From NCBI RefSeq assembly GCF_029784155.1, contig NC_073691.1:143252461-143316460 (forward strand): a stretch of DNA of 64,000 nucleotides, in the 5' to 3' direction. This document shows, piece after piece, positions 22,630 through 32,240 of this stretch (its first letter is position 1; every line of letters starts with the position of its first letter). The notes below the pieces were generated by a model. The model was not told where the DNA came from. It did no database searches and saw only the letters and a program-made list of their open reading frames with translations. The stretch comes from Uranotaenia lowii. Taxonomy: Eukaryota; Arthropoda; Insecta; Diptera; Culicidae. Position numbers and translations under genes: made by a program.

Positions 22630-23875
22630 GGAATAATCATTTTATGCTTTGAATTTTGAAAATTACATGTTTTTAAAAGTCTGTCAATGTACCTAATTTG
22701 TCTATAGGGAAAAACTGTACAAGATGCACCAGTTAAGCATAATCGCTATCTACAGCGATACCAATCTTCTAATTACCAAATTAAAAGTTTACGCCGATCA
22801 GGAACCAGATTTACGTATTATCAAAATGAAGGAATATGATAAAAACACGGTTTTGAATATATTTTTTGTAAAAAACTGGAACAGTCAGAAAACAAACCGC
22901 TGGGTTGAACGCCGAAACAACTGTAACATCAAATATTTAATAATATGTTCATCGTTTTTTTTTGTAAATTAACCATACTATGGTCAAAAATCATTTTTTA
23001 TTGCTAAACTTATCGAAAATTAGGCTTTATTCAAAATGCTCTTTTTATATTCTTATAGGTAAAACGCCTTCAGGTAGGCAACGAAATTCATTTCTTGAGT
23101 GATGTCGCGGCAAGCATTGCGGCAGATAATTTTTTCGAGCCGAATATTAGTGCACAGGACAAAATTTGTTATAATTATGCATTGCTATCGTAATTTGGGA
23201 GTCAGCAAATAAAAAAAAATGGCAATGATTTTCAGGTTTTCTCAAAAGTTAACAGCATTCAAATTTTGAGCGTAAAACACGTGGTCTTGTGGGTGTGGTG
23301 CCGAGAAATTATTATTATTATTATTGAAGATTTTCTTTCGCGCACAACCGACTATTCTTCGCAAAAGACGCCTAAAGAATGACCGTTATCTTCCGCATTC
23401 GGTAGAGTCACCGTTTCACTCAAGCACTCACAGAACTAGACGAATCGCAGAAGCTCAATTCAATGTTTCGCGCTGAATCTGATGAATGGGCTCATTAAAA
23501 ATACCACAGTTCATTCGTTTAGTAATTTCAGCGATGCCAGAATATTTAAATAATAATTATTAGCTCAGTATTATAAATTTTAACTTTAATTTAAAAAAGC
23601 ATATTTTTTTATGAATTACTTTTTCATAACCTATATCTATGCCTATATAGAGTTTACGAATAAATCATTAGATTCATTGGATAAGTTACAATAAATTTTT
23701 AGGTTTCTTGCTGTCAGCATCAAGAAATAGATTAGCGGTTTCAATTCATCAATGTTAAAAAGAATCCGATACAGACATTTATAATGATAAATTTTCATTT
23801 TATGACTAAAACGTTTCTGAATCAATGAGGATTTGTTCTCTTTACGATCTTTCGATAAAGATTAGTTACAATCAA
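22630..23875. other. AT-rich spacer with possible SINE fragment
   Basis: No gene is supported. Around 23283-23333 the words GTGGTCTTGTGG and an (ATT)n run occur close together, as in the SINE at 11815-12045 in the opposite orientation. It could be a strongly shortened relative (low confidence). Confidence 0.4.
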
Positions 23876-24810
23876 GGGAGAAGAATGTCCTCTTGCAAGA
23901 AACAAGTTAATTCTAAATATTCATGCCATTCAAGGAATTGATCTGTTGCGAGCTTTATTTTTTTAAAAAGTATTCGGGACATATCCTCTTGCAAGCCATC
24001 TATTTATTAAGGTCATTCGAAACAATGGGGACTTGTCCTCTTGCAAGCCATCTTTAATTCAATTTTCATTTAAAATAATGGGGACTTGTCCTCTTGCAAG
24101 CCATCTTTTATTTAACTTTTGTTCTAAACCTTGGGGACTTGTCCCCATGCAGGTCATCTTTAATTCAATTTTCATTCAAAACAATGGGGACTTGTCCTCT
24201 TGCAAGCCATTTTTTTTAAATTTTCATTCAAAACAATGGGGACTTGTCCTCTTGCAAGCCATCTTTTATTTAATTTTCATTCAAAACAATGGGGACTTGT
24301 CCTCTTGCAAGCCATCTTTTATTCAATTTTCATTTTTAAAAAATGGGGACTTCTCCTCTTGCAAGCCATCTTTTATTTTCTTTTCATTTAAAACAATGGG
24401 GACTTGTCCTCTTGTAAGCCATCTTCTACTTTACTTTTATTTTAAACAATGGGGACTTGTCCTCTGGCAAGCCATTTTTTTTTAATTTTCATTCAAAACA
24501 ATGGGGACTTGTCCTCTTGCAAGCCATTTTTTTTTAATTTTCATTCAAAACAATGGGGACTTGTCCTCTTGCAAGCCATCTTTTATTTAATTTTCATTCA
24601 AAACAATGGGGACTTGTCCCCTTGCAAGCTATCTTTATTCAACTTTCATTCAAAACAATGGGGACTTGTCCTCATGCAAACCATTTTTTATTTTCTTTTC
24701 ATTTAAAACAATGGGGACTTGTCCTCTTGTAAGCCATCTTCTACTTTACTTTTATTTTAAACAATGGCCCTCTTGCAAGCCAGTTTTATTCAATTTTGTT
24801 TGAAACTTTT
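23876..24810. repeat. Minisatellite, about 16 units of about 53 bp
   Basis: The consensus unit contains GGGGACTTGTCCTCTTGCAA followed by gccatctttta and an AT-rich half ending caaaacaat. The first unit (23876-23975) and last unit (24766-24810) are degenerate. Several units carry different substitutions (gtcccc, tcctctgg, ctt/cta), so it has been diverging. Because 53 is not a multiple of three, the product cycles through frames; the apparent 60-150 codon proteins here are by-products. Each unit holds two small dyads, GGGGAC/GTCC and CTTGCAAG. Confidence 0.95.
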
Positions 24811-24929
24811 TGCAATTTTGTTTTTGCTAGGCGATAAAATTGGTCAAACAGTTTGACATTGTTGATTTCTATACCTCTGTTCGACACGGTAAAAGAAAAA
24901 TACTTTACTTTGGGTGAAATATTATAGTC

Positions 24930-25275
24930 GACCAAAATTCTGGGCAAATTTGGGCAACATCTAGGAATGACTAAATAAAAATTAAAAAAATGACTTTTTT
25001 CTGCAAAACTTTTCAGTAGGTTTTAAGCCGCATTTTAGGCTTCCAAAATATCTTCTATGAATATTTTAATAAAACTTGCTCAAGAAAGAAAAAAAATGTA
25101 GAACACAATTTGTTTTTTTTTTGTGTGTTTGATTTCTCTAATAAAGTGAATAAATCCGGGCAAAATCCAAGCTGTTTTTGATGGAATCCGGGCAACCGGG
25201 CCGGACCGGGCTTTCCCAATATTTTGTTTTAAAAATCCGGGCAAACCCGGATAAAACCGGGCAATCTGGCAACCT
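24930..25275. mobile_element. Partial element of the TTGCCAGATTGCCCGG family
   Basis: The right end reads CCGGGCAATCTGGCAACCT followed by TA, the reverse complement of the left end at 14179. Several ccgggca words precede it. The left end is not recognisable, so the copy is incomplete. Confidence 0.55.
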
Positions 25276-25277
25276 TA

Positions 25278-27256
25278 ATAATGGTCCTAACCATAAAAAA
25301 GTAGGACATTTTGGGACACAATTTATGTTCGAGATTACACCAGATTTAGACGTTTAGTGCATTCTTATTCATTTGGAATCAAAATTTAATTTGAGATTTT
25401 TACAATTTCCTTTGTCCCCCGCTCAAATGATTTTCGAGTGCCGAAATTGAATCTTTGAGCGCTTTGAGGAACACCTAAATAAAATCTGATAGAGCTGAAT
25501 TTTTGCACAAGGCAGTTTTTTGGGCCAATCTACAATCGGTTCTCAAAATTCGATCATAAAATATTACCCATACATCCATTGCCACCCTAACTACTATGTA
25601 CGCCTTAAACAGTCACAAATTTTGAACAAAATAAGTTTATGTTGTTAAAGTTTATACCCTGTTGGAAAATGATTAATAGATTTATTTTCTTCAAATAGTT
25701 ATTACGGACATATGGATGTGAGAGATTAAAAACCAGATTTCAAAAATGTTAATCTCTCAAGCTAATCAACGGGCGTGGGAGAATGAAGATTGATTCCGAG
25801 ACGATGCAACGGCAATCTGTTTCATCGCACATTTCATAACTTCACTTTCGATTACGGAGTGATTGCCTTGAAGGGTGCCCAAAGTTATGTCTGGATGCTT
25901 CTGGGCCCTCCACTGCCGTGTCGTCCCATCCAGCAACCATGACTGACAGGTTTGCAAATTCTTTTCCAAACTTTGGCTTTTTTCGTTCTTAATCTCTCCT
26001 TGTAGCTTAGGGTGCAAAGCGACGAATAGCAAATATTTTTCCCTGGAAGCGGTAAGACCGAGTGGAAAACGTTCGCCGTAAGTCAGAAAAATTTTCGCAT
26101 CTAGAAGACAAAACTGTCAGGAGGAATTTTCCGCTTCTTCTTTTTTCTCTATCGGACCAGTGTCTGGTTGACTGCCTGAGGGGATATATGCTTTTTTGCT
26201 ATCTACTGTTAAATTTTCCGCTGAACTCATACCGAATATGATTTCGAAGTCGGGAGGTTTGGGAAAACTTGCTGGGGCGTAAAATTTACATCCGGAGTGG
26301 CACAAGGCTGCTCTTCTTCGGATTTCGACCTCCAGTAAAGCACAATGAATCTTGGGGTCCTTCGAATGTTCTTCTTACTCCCAACCATCCTGGTGTCTTA
26401 CGTTTGCTTTCTCAGAATCTGTTCCCATTCATGGGTGCTGCTGTAGGCGAATCTGTGCTATAAATCTACATAACCACGAGATACAGCTCGACCTGAACCT
26501 CCGATACTGCAGCCTAGTCGGAAAGTTGGAGGAACGTCTTTAACGCTCCGAGAAAGTTCAACGAATGCTGGGCCAAGTAAAATAGAACAGATTCTGCCAG
26601 CCTTCCCGGAAAACTGACGCGGCGCCAAAGGACACACCGTTCTCCGGACAGGATCAAAAGTTTCCCGAATTGATGACGGTGGTCTCGGTTTAAATTAAAT
26701 GTCCTTGCGGCAAAGCGCGGGAGTGCAACGTTTGAACTCTGTTGCCAGCTAGCCGGGGAGTCCTCAAGCAGAAGGGAAGTTTTATCTGTCCCCACAAGCA
26801 ACCTAGAGAGTTTCTTCCTTTCTTTCGGGAAAAGTTGCACAGGAGCAACTTCTGATCGTTGAAGTCATTCTATGAATTCGGCCCCCAACTCTAGGAACCA
26901 GAGCAAAGCAGCAAGTATCGCGACCAGAGCCTTTTTCCAATCAACGCCGGAACGCTGGAGGGCTTGGCAGTTTTAAATGAATTTGCAACGGTAGAGAGCC
27001 GATTAGTACCGAACATCTGTTTACTTTTCCGGAAGCAAGTTTGGACAAATTTAGATTTTTTTTTAACTAGTTTTGATGAAACATTTAAGAAGTTTTGATT
27101 AAAATTGGAGTTTAAGTTTTGCATTTTTCATTTCCAGACATCAATTATTGGACATGAAATGGAAAAGGTTACTTGTGACAAACGACCATAAATAGAACTG
27201 GCGTGACAATTATGCTATAAGACGTGAGATATGCGAGCCAGAAAAAGCGTAATGTA
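25278..27256. other. Unannotated spacer
   Basis: No motif-bearing gene. Overlapping short frames on both strands at 25766-27124 have no recognisable domain. GC content rises between 25770 and 26950. A 10-bp hairpin (gagagattaa/ttaatctctc) lies at about 25720-25758. Confidence 0.45.
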
Positions 27257-27263
27257 GATTTAA

Positions 27264-27480
27264 CACGTTCGTCGCCACGGCACCCATATTCGGGTGACGG
27301 GTGTATTTCCTGGGGGGCCCCGTCACATCAAAAAGCGTGTGACGCTCTCTTACTTGAGTTTACCGCTCAGCTTCGCCACACGTTTCAAATATGGGAGTTC
27401 TCCCTCTTTGCTTTCTCTCTCTGAAAATTTCTTTGGGCCCAGCTAGGGAAACTACCAAAATGAGCGTGGCGACGAACGTG
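27264..27480. mobile_element. piggyBac-like MITE, TTAA target site
   Basis: CACGTTCGTCGCCACG at the left and its exact reverse complement CGTGGCGACGAACGTG at the right are each preceded or followed by TTAA (27260-27263, 27481-27484). TTAA duplication is the hallmark of piggyBac-type transposition. The 217-bp interior is GC-richer than its surroundings and non-coding. Confidence 0.9.
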
Positions 27481-27834
27481 TTAACAAATAACAGCTGAAC
27501 ATATCGTTCATCAATGTGCAAAATACCTATTAAAAGTAACCAAAAAGTATTTTCCGATCTTTATGTTCGTTTGACTTCCATCTTCCTATTTTTTTTTTTA
27601 AATGAAGCTAGCGGTCTTAAAATTCCAATTCAAAATAAGCTCTCATGTGTATTCTCAAATCATCCAAATTGGTACGATTTTCGAACTGGGAAAGTTATTG
27701 GTATTCACGGTATTTCGGGATGAATACCACATCTACAGGACAAAATTTACTCCAATCATGACATGAGAGCATTCACACATTATTGGCACTGGATTCGCAC
27801 GCTATTGGCGTTAAGAAGTTCACCGATTGGCATT

Positions 27835-27951
27835 GTCCTCGCAACCATGCGCAATGCGTATAACTAAAATTGATAAAAAAAACATTGTTACGATTCTCTC
27901 TATCCCATCACAAGATAAATGAGGATGGAAACAATCACCGGCCAAACGCCA
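27835..27951 (-). repeat. Dispersed repeat, copy B (shared with 9551-9673)
   Basis: Its reverse complement matches 9551-9673, starting tggcgtttggccgg and ending ggttgcgaggac. The minus frame gives WRLAGDCFHPHLS. The flanks are unrelated to those of copy A. Confidence 0.7.
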
Positions 27952-28640
27952 GATCTCAGTTCGGATTGTGATCGTGTGTTTTCTTGGGGGTGTCCATGTA
28001 TCTAAACCAGATTGTTTCGTGGTACAGACTCGAGGCACGCATATGGGTTAATTTGCAATCTAAAAACAATGGATCAATGATTGCTGATGACAGGTGACGA
28101 TTATAAACGCGGACAAATGTTTACATCATCACACGGTTAAGCGAGACTACACAAATTAGGTTCGTGGTAACACAACAGTGCTGCCAGATATGCCGGGTAA
28201 AAGTATCAAAGTACTCATTGAGAAATGAGTAATTTCCCGGTTAGGGAATATGTGAAATGGAAAGTGACAAATAGCAATCGCTAATGTAATGGGTAGTTGT
28301 TTAAGGACTTAACGAACAAACCACTGAAACCTGTGTTTTCAACATTTTGAACTTACCAATTTGACATGGACATCTAGTTTGGTTTAAAACCTTTCTAGAA
28401 GTATTCTCACACTCTTTTCTTGAAACTGTTTATAAAAAAATTTAAAAACTATTCTGATTGTTTTATTGTGCAGTTCACACTCTACTGGACTTCACACTTT
28501 TAAAGTGTGACGGTAGAAAACTGTGACCAAAAGTGTGATCTGTCATATTTTTGGGTTGGTTGTTGTTTTGGTCTGATTTTTTATTGTTTTGGTCTTAGTT
28601 CTGATCGCAATTTCATCAGTGGTTGCTGCAAGAGGAAGAA
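27952..28640. other. Upstream region of the DD34E transposase
   Basis: Non-coding. A near-perfect dyad tcacacttttaaagtgtga lies at 28491-28509, just upstream of the transposase, and is a candidate transposase-binding or promoter element. I looked here and in 31069-31430 for matching inverted repeats that would mark the ends of a transposon and found none that is convincing. A weak direct similarity exists (gacggtagaaaactgtg here, cacgatagaaaaactgtt at 31258). Confidence 0.4.
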
Positions 28641-28645
28641 CGTAA

Positions 28646-29697
28646 ATGGAAAACGTTATCTTGCAAAACGTTGAAAGCAAGAGAGCAAGTGTTAATACGA
28701 AGTACCATTGCATTTATGGGTACTATTTCCTTGGGTTAACACGAGCCAAGCTGGCAATAATTTACAGGAAAAGTAAGACTACGATCAGTGACTGGATTAC
28801 AACGTACGAAAAGGAGGGTCTTCTTTCCGCTAAGCAGCGGGAGCAAGTGTTCCGGAAATTCAGCGCACACCACAGACGGTGGATAGTGGACCTCTATCAC
28901 CAAAACCCGATTCTCTACCTCGAAGAATGCAGCGAACTTTTTTATCGACAGTTTCAGCTGAAAATTAGTGGATCAGCAATCTGCAGAATCCTCCACGCTG
29001 AAGGGATGACGTGGAAAGCCTTAGAGCGCAGAGCAATCCAGATCAAGGAACATGAAATCCTCCGTTTCTGTTCCGAAATGAATTCCTTCGATTGGGACAT
29101 CTTCCACCTAGTGTATCTGGATGAGGTGTCCTTGGATAACAGGAGCATCTTAAGGAATCGTGGCTACGGAACTAAAGGGAAACCATTAATTTTCCGGGGT
29201 GAATTTGTGCGCCGTCCTCGGGTATCATTGCTATGCTTTCTTGGTTTACAAGGAGTATTAGACACCTTTGAAACTGAGGGAACATTCACCCGGAAAATAT
29301 TTTTTGATTGCTGTAAGGATTTCGCTCTAAAAAATTCAAAGTGAAGAGATACCCAGGGATGAACTCGGTGTGGTTGATGGATGGTGCTCGTATTCACTGC
29401 GACCCAAACATTATCCTTTATCTTCGGTCGATTGGGATCATACCAGTTTTCTTACCACCATACTGTCCCTTTTTCAACCCTGTGGAAGTTGTATTCGGTA
29501 TGATGAAGTCACGAGTAAAGAAAAAGTATCTGGAAAACAAAAATCAAAACCTATCCCATCTAGCTTTCGACACGTTCATGGAGCTGGAAAATTACGACTG
29601 CACAAATATTTTTCGGCACTGTGGGTATTCACCAGGGGGAGTATTTGATCCTTCAGTAGGAATGTTGAATGATGCGTCACAGTCAAATAATCAGTAA
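28646..29697 (+). CDS. DD34E IS630-Tc1-mariner-like transposase, split by a -1 frame change
   Basis: The ATG at 28646 opens a 232-codon frame. Residues 20-60 (GLTRAKLAIIYRKSKTTISDW) and 65-125 form two helix-turn-helix-like DNA-binding regions, followed by the first catalytic Asp in VYLDEVSLDN (residue 159) and RGYGTKGKP. That frame ends at TGA 29342-29344. The next 118 codons, in the -1 frame, carry the second catalytic Asp in VWLMDGARIHC and the Glu in FFNPVEVVFGMMK, 34 residues apart, giving DD34E. The two halves together make a full-length (about 345-residue) transposase of the DDE_3 type. It resembles IS630/gambol-like rather than classical Tc1 transposases; that placement is inference. 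The frames meet at an A AAA AAT heptamer (29329-29335). It could be programmed frameshifting, a single-base mutation, or a sequence error. All three catalytic residues are intact. The convergent gene at 29806-31002 ends 109 bp away. Confidence 0.85.
29329..29335 (+). promoter_or_regulatory. Candidate -1 ribosomal frameshift heptamer (A AAA AAT)
   Basis: In the transposase zero frame the codons are CTA AAA AAT TCA AAG TGA, so the heptamer has X XXY YYZ phasing. It lies six bases before the zero-frame stop. The -1 frame is open only from 29317, and a slip here leads straight into the second half of the protein. No downstream pseudoknot was modelled. Confidence 0.4.
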
Positions 29698-29742
29698 AGG
29701 AAAGAGGATGAGTTAAAAACAAGAACAAAACTGCTTTATCGC

Positions 29743-29748
29743 TTTATT
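29743..29748 (-). promoter_or_regulatory. Polyadenylation signal AATAAA for the minus-strand gene
   Basis: AATAAA on the minus strand lies 58 bp after the stop of the 29806-31002 gene, in the short interval between the two convergent genes, so the 3' untranslated regions probably overlap or abut. Confidence 0.5.
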
Positions 29749-29805
29749 TCAAACATAAAAGAGCAATAATCGAATCAAGTATAAACATGATTTGTTGTTT
29801 AAAAT

Positions 29806-31002
29806 TTACATATGATCCATATCTTGCATATCCGAAACGTTGTCAGCAAGACAACGGCTTAGTGTACTCTCCTCCAGCCTGATGCTGTCCTGCATGGCTG
29901 ATACAAGGCTTGAGTTGATCGAGGAACGAGCTCGTAAGGCCGCAATACGGTGCTTTACCCTTTGGCCGAGAGCTATCAGTTGGTCCACCTCTTCCTCCAC
30001 CGTGGCAAGCTCGGAACTGTATGCGTCGTTGATGGTGCTGGCAACGGTCAGTCCATTCCGTGTGTTCTCCATCCGAACAGCTTCCGAGGTCGGAACTGAT
30101 CGAAAGAATTTGATAACAGATTGGGGCGGCAGTTCAGTCTTCCTCCTTTCTCTGTCGTGTGCCGGTGCTGCGTGTATATGAGTGGCCCATAGCTTCCATG
30201 CAAATGCTTGGCCGGAGAAGTCTCTACCATGAATTTCTCTCAACTCATCAGCCAATTCAGAAAGAGATTGGTTGCTAGGAGCCCCCGCACGATCACAATC
30301 TTGAAATTGCACCAGTTGTTTACTTACCATTTCCCATCGTTGTTTGCAGGAAACAGTGTTGGAGTAAACATGAACGTAGATGGGAACGATTTGCTCGCGC
30401 GAGCTGATCAAAAACTTGCTGTCGATCTGCTCGACAGTTATGCGTCTACGATTCTTATTCGCCATGAAAATAAACTTTCCCAGGTCCGCGTACACTGGCT
30501 CACTATCTGCCCAGAGAGGAACTTCCTGGCCATTCTCCTCAACAAAAAGAGCTTCCCGGCAGATAACCGGCTCAATAACTCTCCAAACAGCTTTCAAAAT
30601 CTCGTCCACGGAATCGCCACATATCTTCATTTCTTCAACAAAGTTGGGACCCGACGTCTCACCAACAAATCTTCGCTTGTAAAACGAGCACCACAACGAT
30701 AAGTTAGTTTTCTGAGAGGATTTCTGGTTGCTCACATTTTGTACCGACCGAGACACCGATTTAGAATTTTTATTTCCATGCAAGGCGTTTCCCCCACCGT
30801 CACCATCATCGGTACCGTCTCCCTCATTGTCATCCGAACCTAAAGGAAGATTGAGAGGGTCCATTTCTAGGTCACTGTCCTCAATTGCTTCTACTGGATA
30901 TTTGTCGGAATCCTGGTCAGAATCGTCAAGATTGACATCGTAATCCACCACCGGATTATCAGAATGCTTTGGAGTCTCCTCTTTGAAGACGTCAGTATCC
31001 AT
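29806..31002 (-). CDS. Unrecognised 398-residue protein, likely second gene of the DD34E transposon
   Basis: The first ATG of the frame is at 31002 (MDTDVFKEETPKHS); the frame extends six codons upstream only through a TTG. Residues 1-75 are highly acidic (Asp/Glu-rich, with GDGTDDGDGGG), followed by a Ser/Lys/Gln-rich linker. A central domain of about 100-300 contains KQRWEMVSKQLVQF, which vaguely recalls Myb/SANT-type helices, and AFAWKLWATHIH. Residues 320-385 (ELATVEEEVDQLIALGQRVK) look like a coiled coil. I do not recognise the family. An intact 1.2-kb frame beside a transposase, convergent with it and with no other gene nearby, suggests an accessory transposition protein, by analogy with Harbinger and other two-gene transposons; that is inference. 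A likely intron in its 5' leader is at 31007-31068. Confidence 0.75.
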   Translation of the reverse strand: MDTDVFKEETPKHSDNPVVDYDVNLDDSDQDSDKYPVEAIEDSDLEMDPLNLPLGSDDNEGDGTDDGDGGGNALHGNKNSKSVSRSVQNVSNQKSSQKTNLSLWCSFYKRRFVGETSGPNFVEEMKICGDSVDEILKAVWRVIEPVICREALFVEENGQEVPLWADSEPVYADLGKFIFMANKNRRRITVEQIDSKFLISSREQIVPIYVHVYSNTVSCKQRWEMVSKQLVQFQDCDRAGAPSNQSLSELADELREIHGRDFSGQAFAWKLWATHIHAAPAHDRERRKTELPPQSVIKFFRSVPTSEAVRMENTRNGLTVASTINDAYSSELATVEEEVDQLIALGQRVKHRIAALRARSSINSSLVSAMQDSIRLEESTLSRCLADNVSDMQDMDHM

Positions 31003-31006
31003 ACTG

Positions 31007-31068
31007 CTACAAGCAAACAAGATTTTTATTAAAGAAAAATGAGAATATCAAAGTCACAACTTATTTAC
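31007..31068 (-). other. Predicted 62-bp intron in the 5' leader
   Basis: On the minus strand CGTAAG is followed by gtaaataag (donor), and tttgcttgtag (pyrimidine-rich acceptor) comes four bases before the ATG at 31002. A length of 62 bp is typical of short insect introns. It suggests that the minus-strand gene is, or was, transcribed as a normal spliced mRNA. Confidence 0.5.
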
Positions 31069-31426
31069 CTTACGAGTGCTGTTGAAAATTCAGGAATATT
31101 TCACCGGGAATAAACAATAACAAAATCTGGAACGGGACGGGAGAGCTAACGAAAGCAAAAGCAGCTAGGTATTTACTCAGTTTGTTGTTGTTTTGTTGGA
31201 TGACAGTCAGTCGCTCGGACGATTCGCAGCTGCACCAAGGAAGTGTTGCTAGTAATCACGATAGAAAAACTGTTTTATTTGAATTATAAAACATGTGGAT
31301 TCTTCAATGTTTTTTTTTTACAGAAATTAATTGTTGTGTATGAATTTAATGTTTTCAATGTTTTATAATAAATAAAATACGTATTTTCAAGAGCTTTTAA
31401 ATCCTGTTTTAAATGTTTTTAAAACG
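31069..31426. other. Flank between the two-gene transposon and the LTR element
   Basis: Upstream region of the minus-strand gene, then AT-rich DNA. No inverted repeat matching 27952-28640 was found by eye. Confidence 0.45.
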
Positions 31427-31600
31427 GAGCTATTCGGAGCGATAAGAAAAGGGTCTGATCTTTCCAGTGGTCAAGACTTTATTGGCTATTGCTTATCTAA
31501 GATAACAAAAGATTTTAGTTTTTGGTAGTGTGCATTATTCACCACGGATGCTGTGATCATCGAGCAGTCAGAGTGACGATGATGATTGATGACTGCTACA
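31427..31600 (-). repeat. 3' LTR
   Basis: Identical to 35155-35328 over 174 bp. On the minus strand it starts TGTAGCAGTC but stops six bases short of the TGCCA end present in the 5' LTR, going directly into unrelated DNA. Confidence 0.93.
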
Positions 31601-31604
31601 TATA

Positions 31605-31611
31605 CTCCCCC
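31605..31611 (-). other. Polypurine tract
   Basis: GGGGGAG on the minus strand, four bases before the 3' LTR; the usual primer site for plus-strand synthesis in LTR elements. Confidence 0.6.
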
Positions 31612-31630
31612 GCTAGACTTGACACTATGA

Positions 31631-32240
31631 TCATTGATAGCGAAGGGGAATTTTTACTCGTCTTCCAGATCTGGTGCTTGTCGGCGCTCTTGCAGATGTA
31701 CCGCTTTTGGAATCGTTTGATGTCTCCGTGGCTATATACGCTGGTTTCAGGCGATCAATGGTGATGTTGATAGATTTACCATTGATTAAAATGTTAAAGA
31801 ACTTGTTGTTTCTGCTGGTTACTTTAAATGGACCATCATAGGGGCAAGATAATGACGGTCGGATGGAATCATTTCTTACAAAAACGAAATCGCTTTTATC
31901 AAGATCAGGATGCACAAACACACTGCGATGTCCATGCCAAGCGGTGTTCGGTGGACGAATATAACGCATAGTTTCCCGCAAGGTTTTCAGAGTTTCGACT
32001 TCGCTTTTGTCGCCCGGAATTTCCGAAAAAAAACCCTGTACCGTAGACCATTTCGGCTGGAGACGATTTTAAATCTTCCTTGTAAGTGGTGCGTAGACCG
32101 AGCAAAATTATTGGTAAGCTTTCAGTCCAACGCTCAGTGTTGTGGCAAAGCATCGCAGCTTTGAAAGTGAGTTGCTTGCAAGACCTTCTCACGAAACTTT
32201 TTTGTGATAAATGGTCTCGAGCGGGTCGTTGTGCAATCAC
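31631..32240 (-). pseudogene. Integrase C-terminal remnant
   Basis: After the deletion junction near 32170 the minus strand reads NTERWTESLPIILLGLRT, TYKEDLKSSPAEMVYGT and, after a one-base frame change in a T-run at about 32024-32031, RYIRPPNTAWHGHRSVFV and YDGPFKVTSRN. These are the last helix of the integrase core and the C-terminal, SH3-like part of gypsy integrases. The zinc-binding domain after its first His and the whole catalytic D,D-35-E core are missing. The remnant is out of frame with pol. Confidence 0.88.

Noticed and set aside
23876..24810. CRISPR-like array or repeat protein
   Set aside because: Direct units of 53 bp have no unique spacers, the context is eukaryotic, and the frames rotate with unit length. 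It is a minisatellite.
30208..30702. 164-codon plus-strand frame
   Set aside because: Antisense shadow of the intact 398-codon minus-strand gene.
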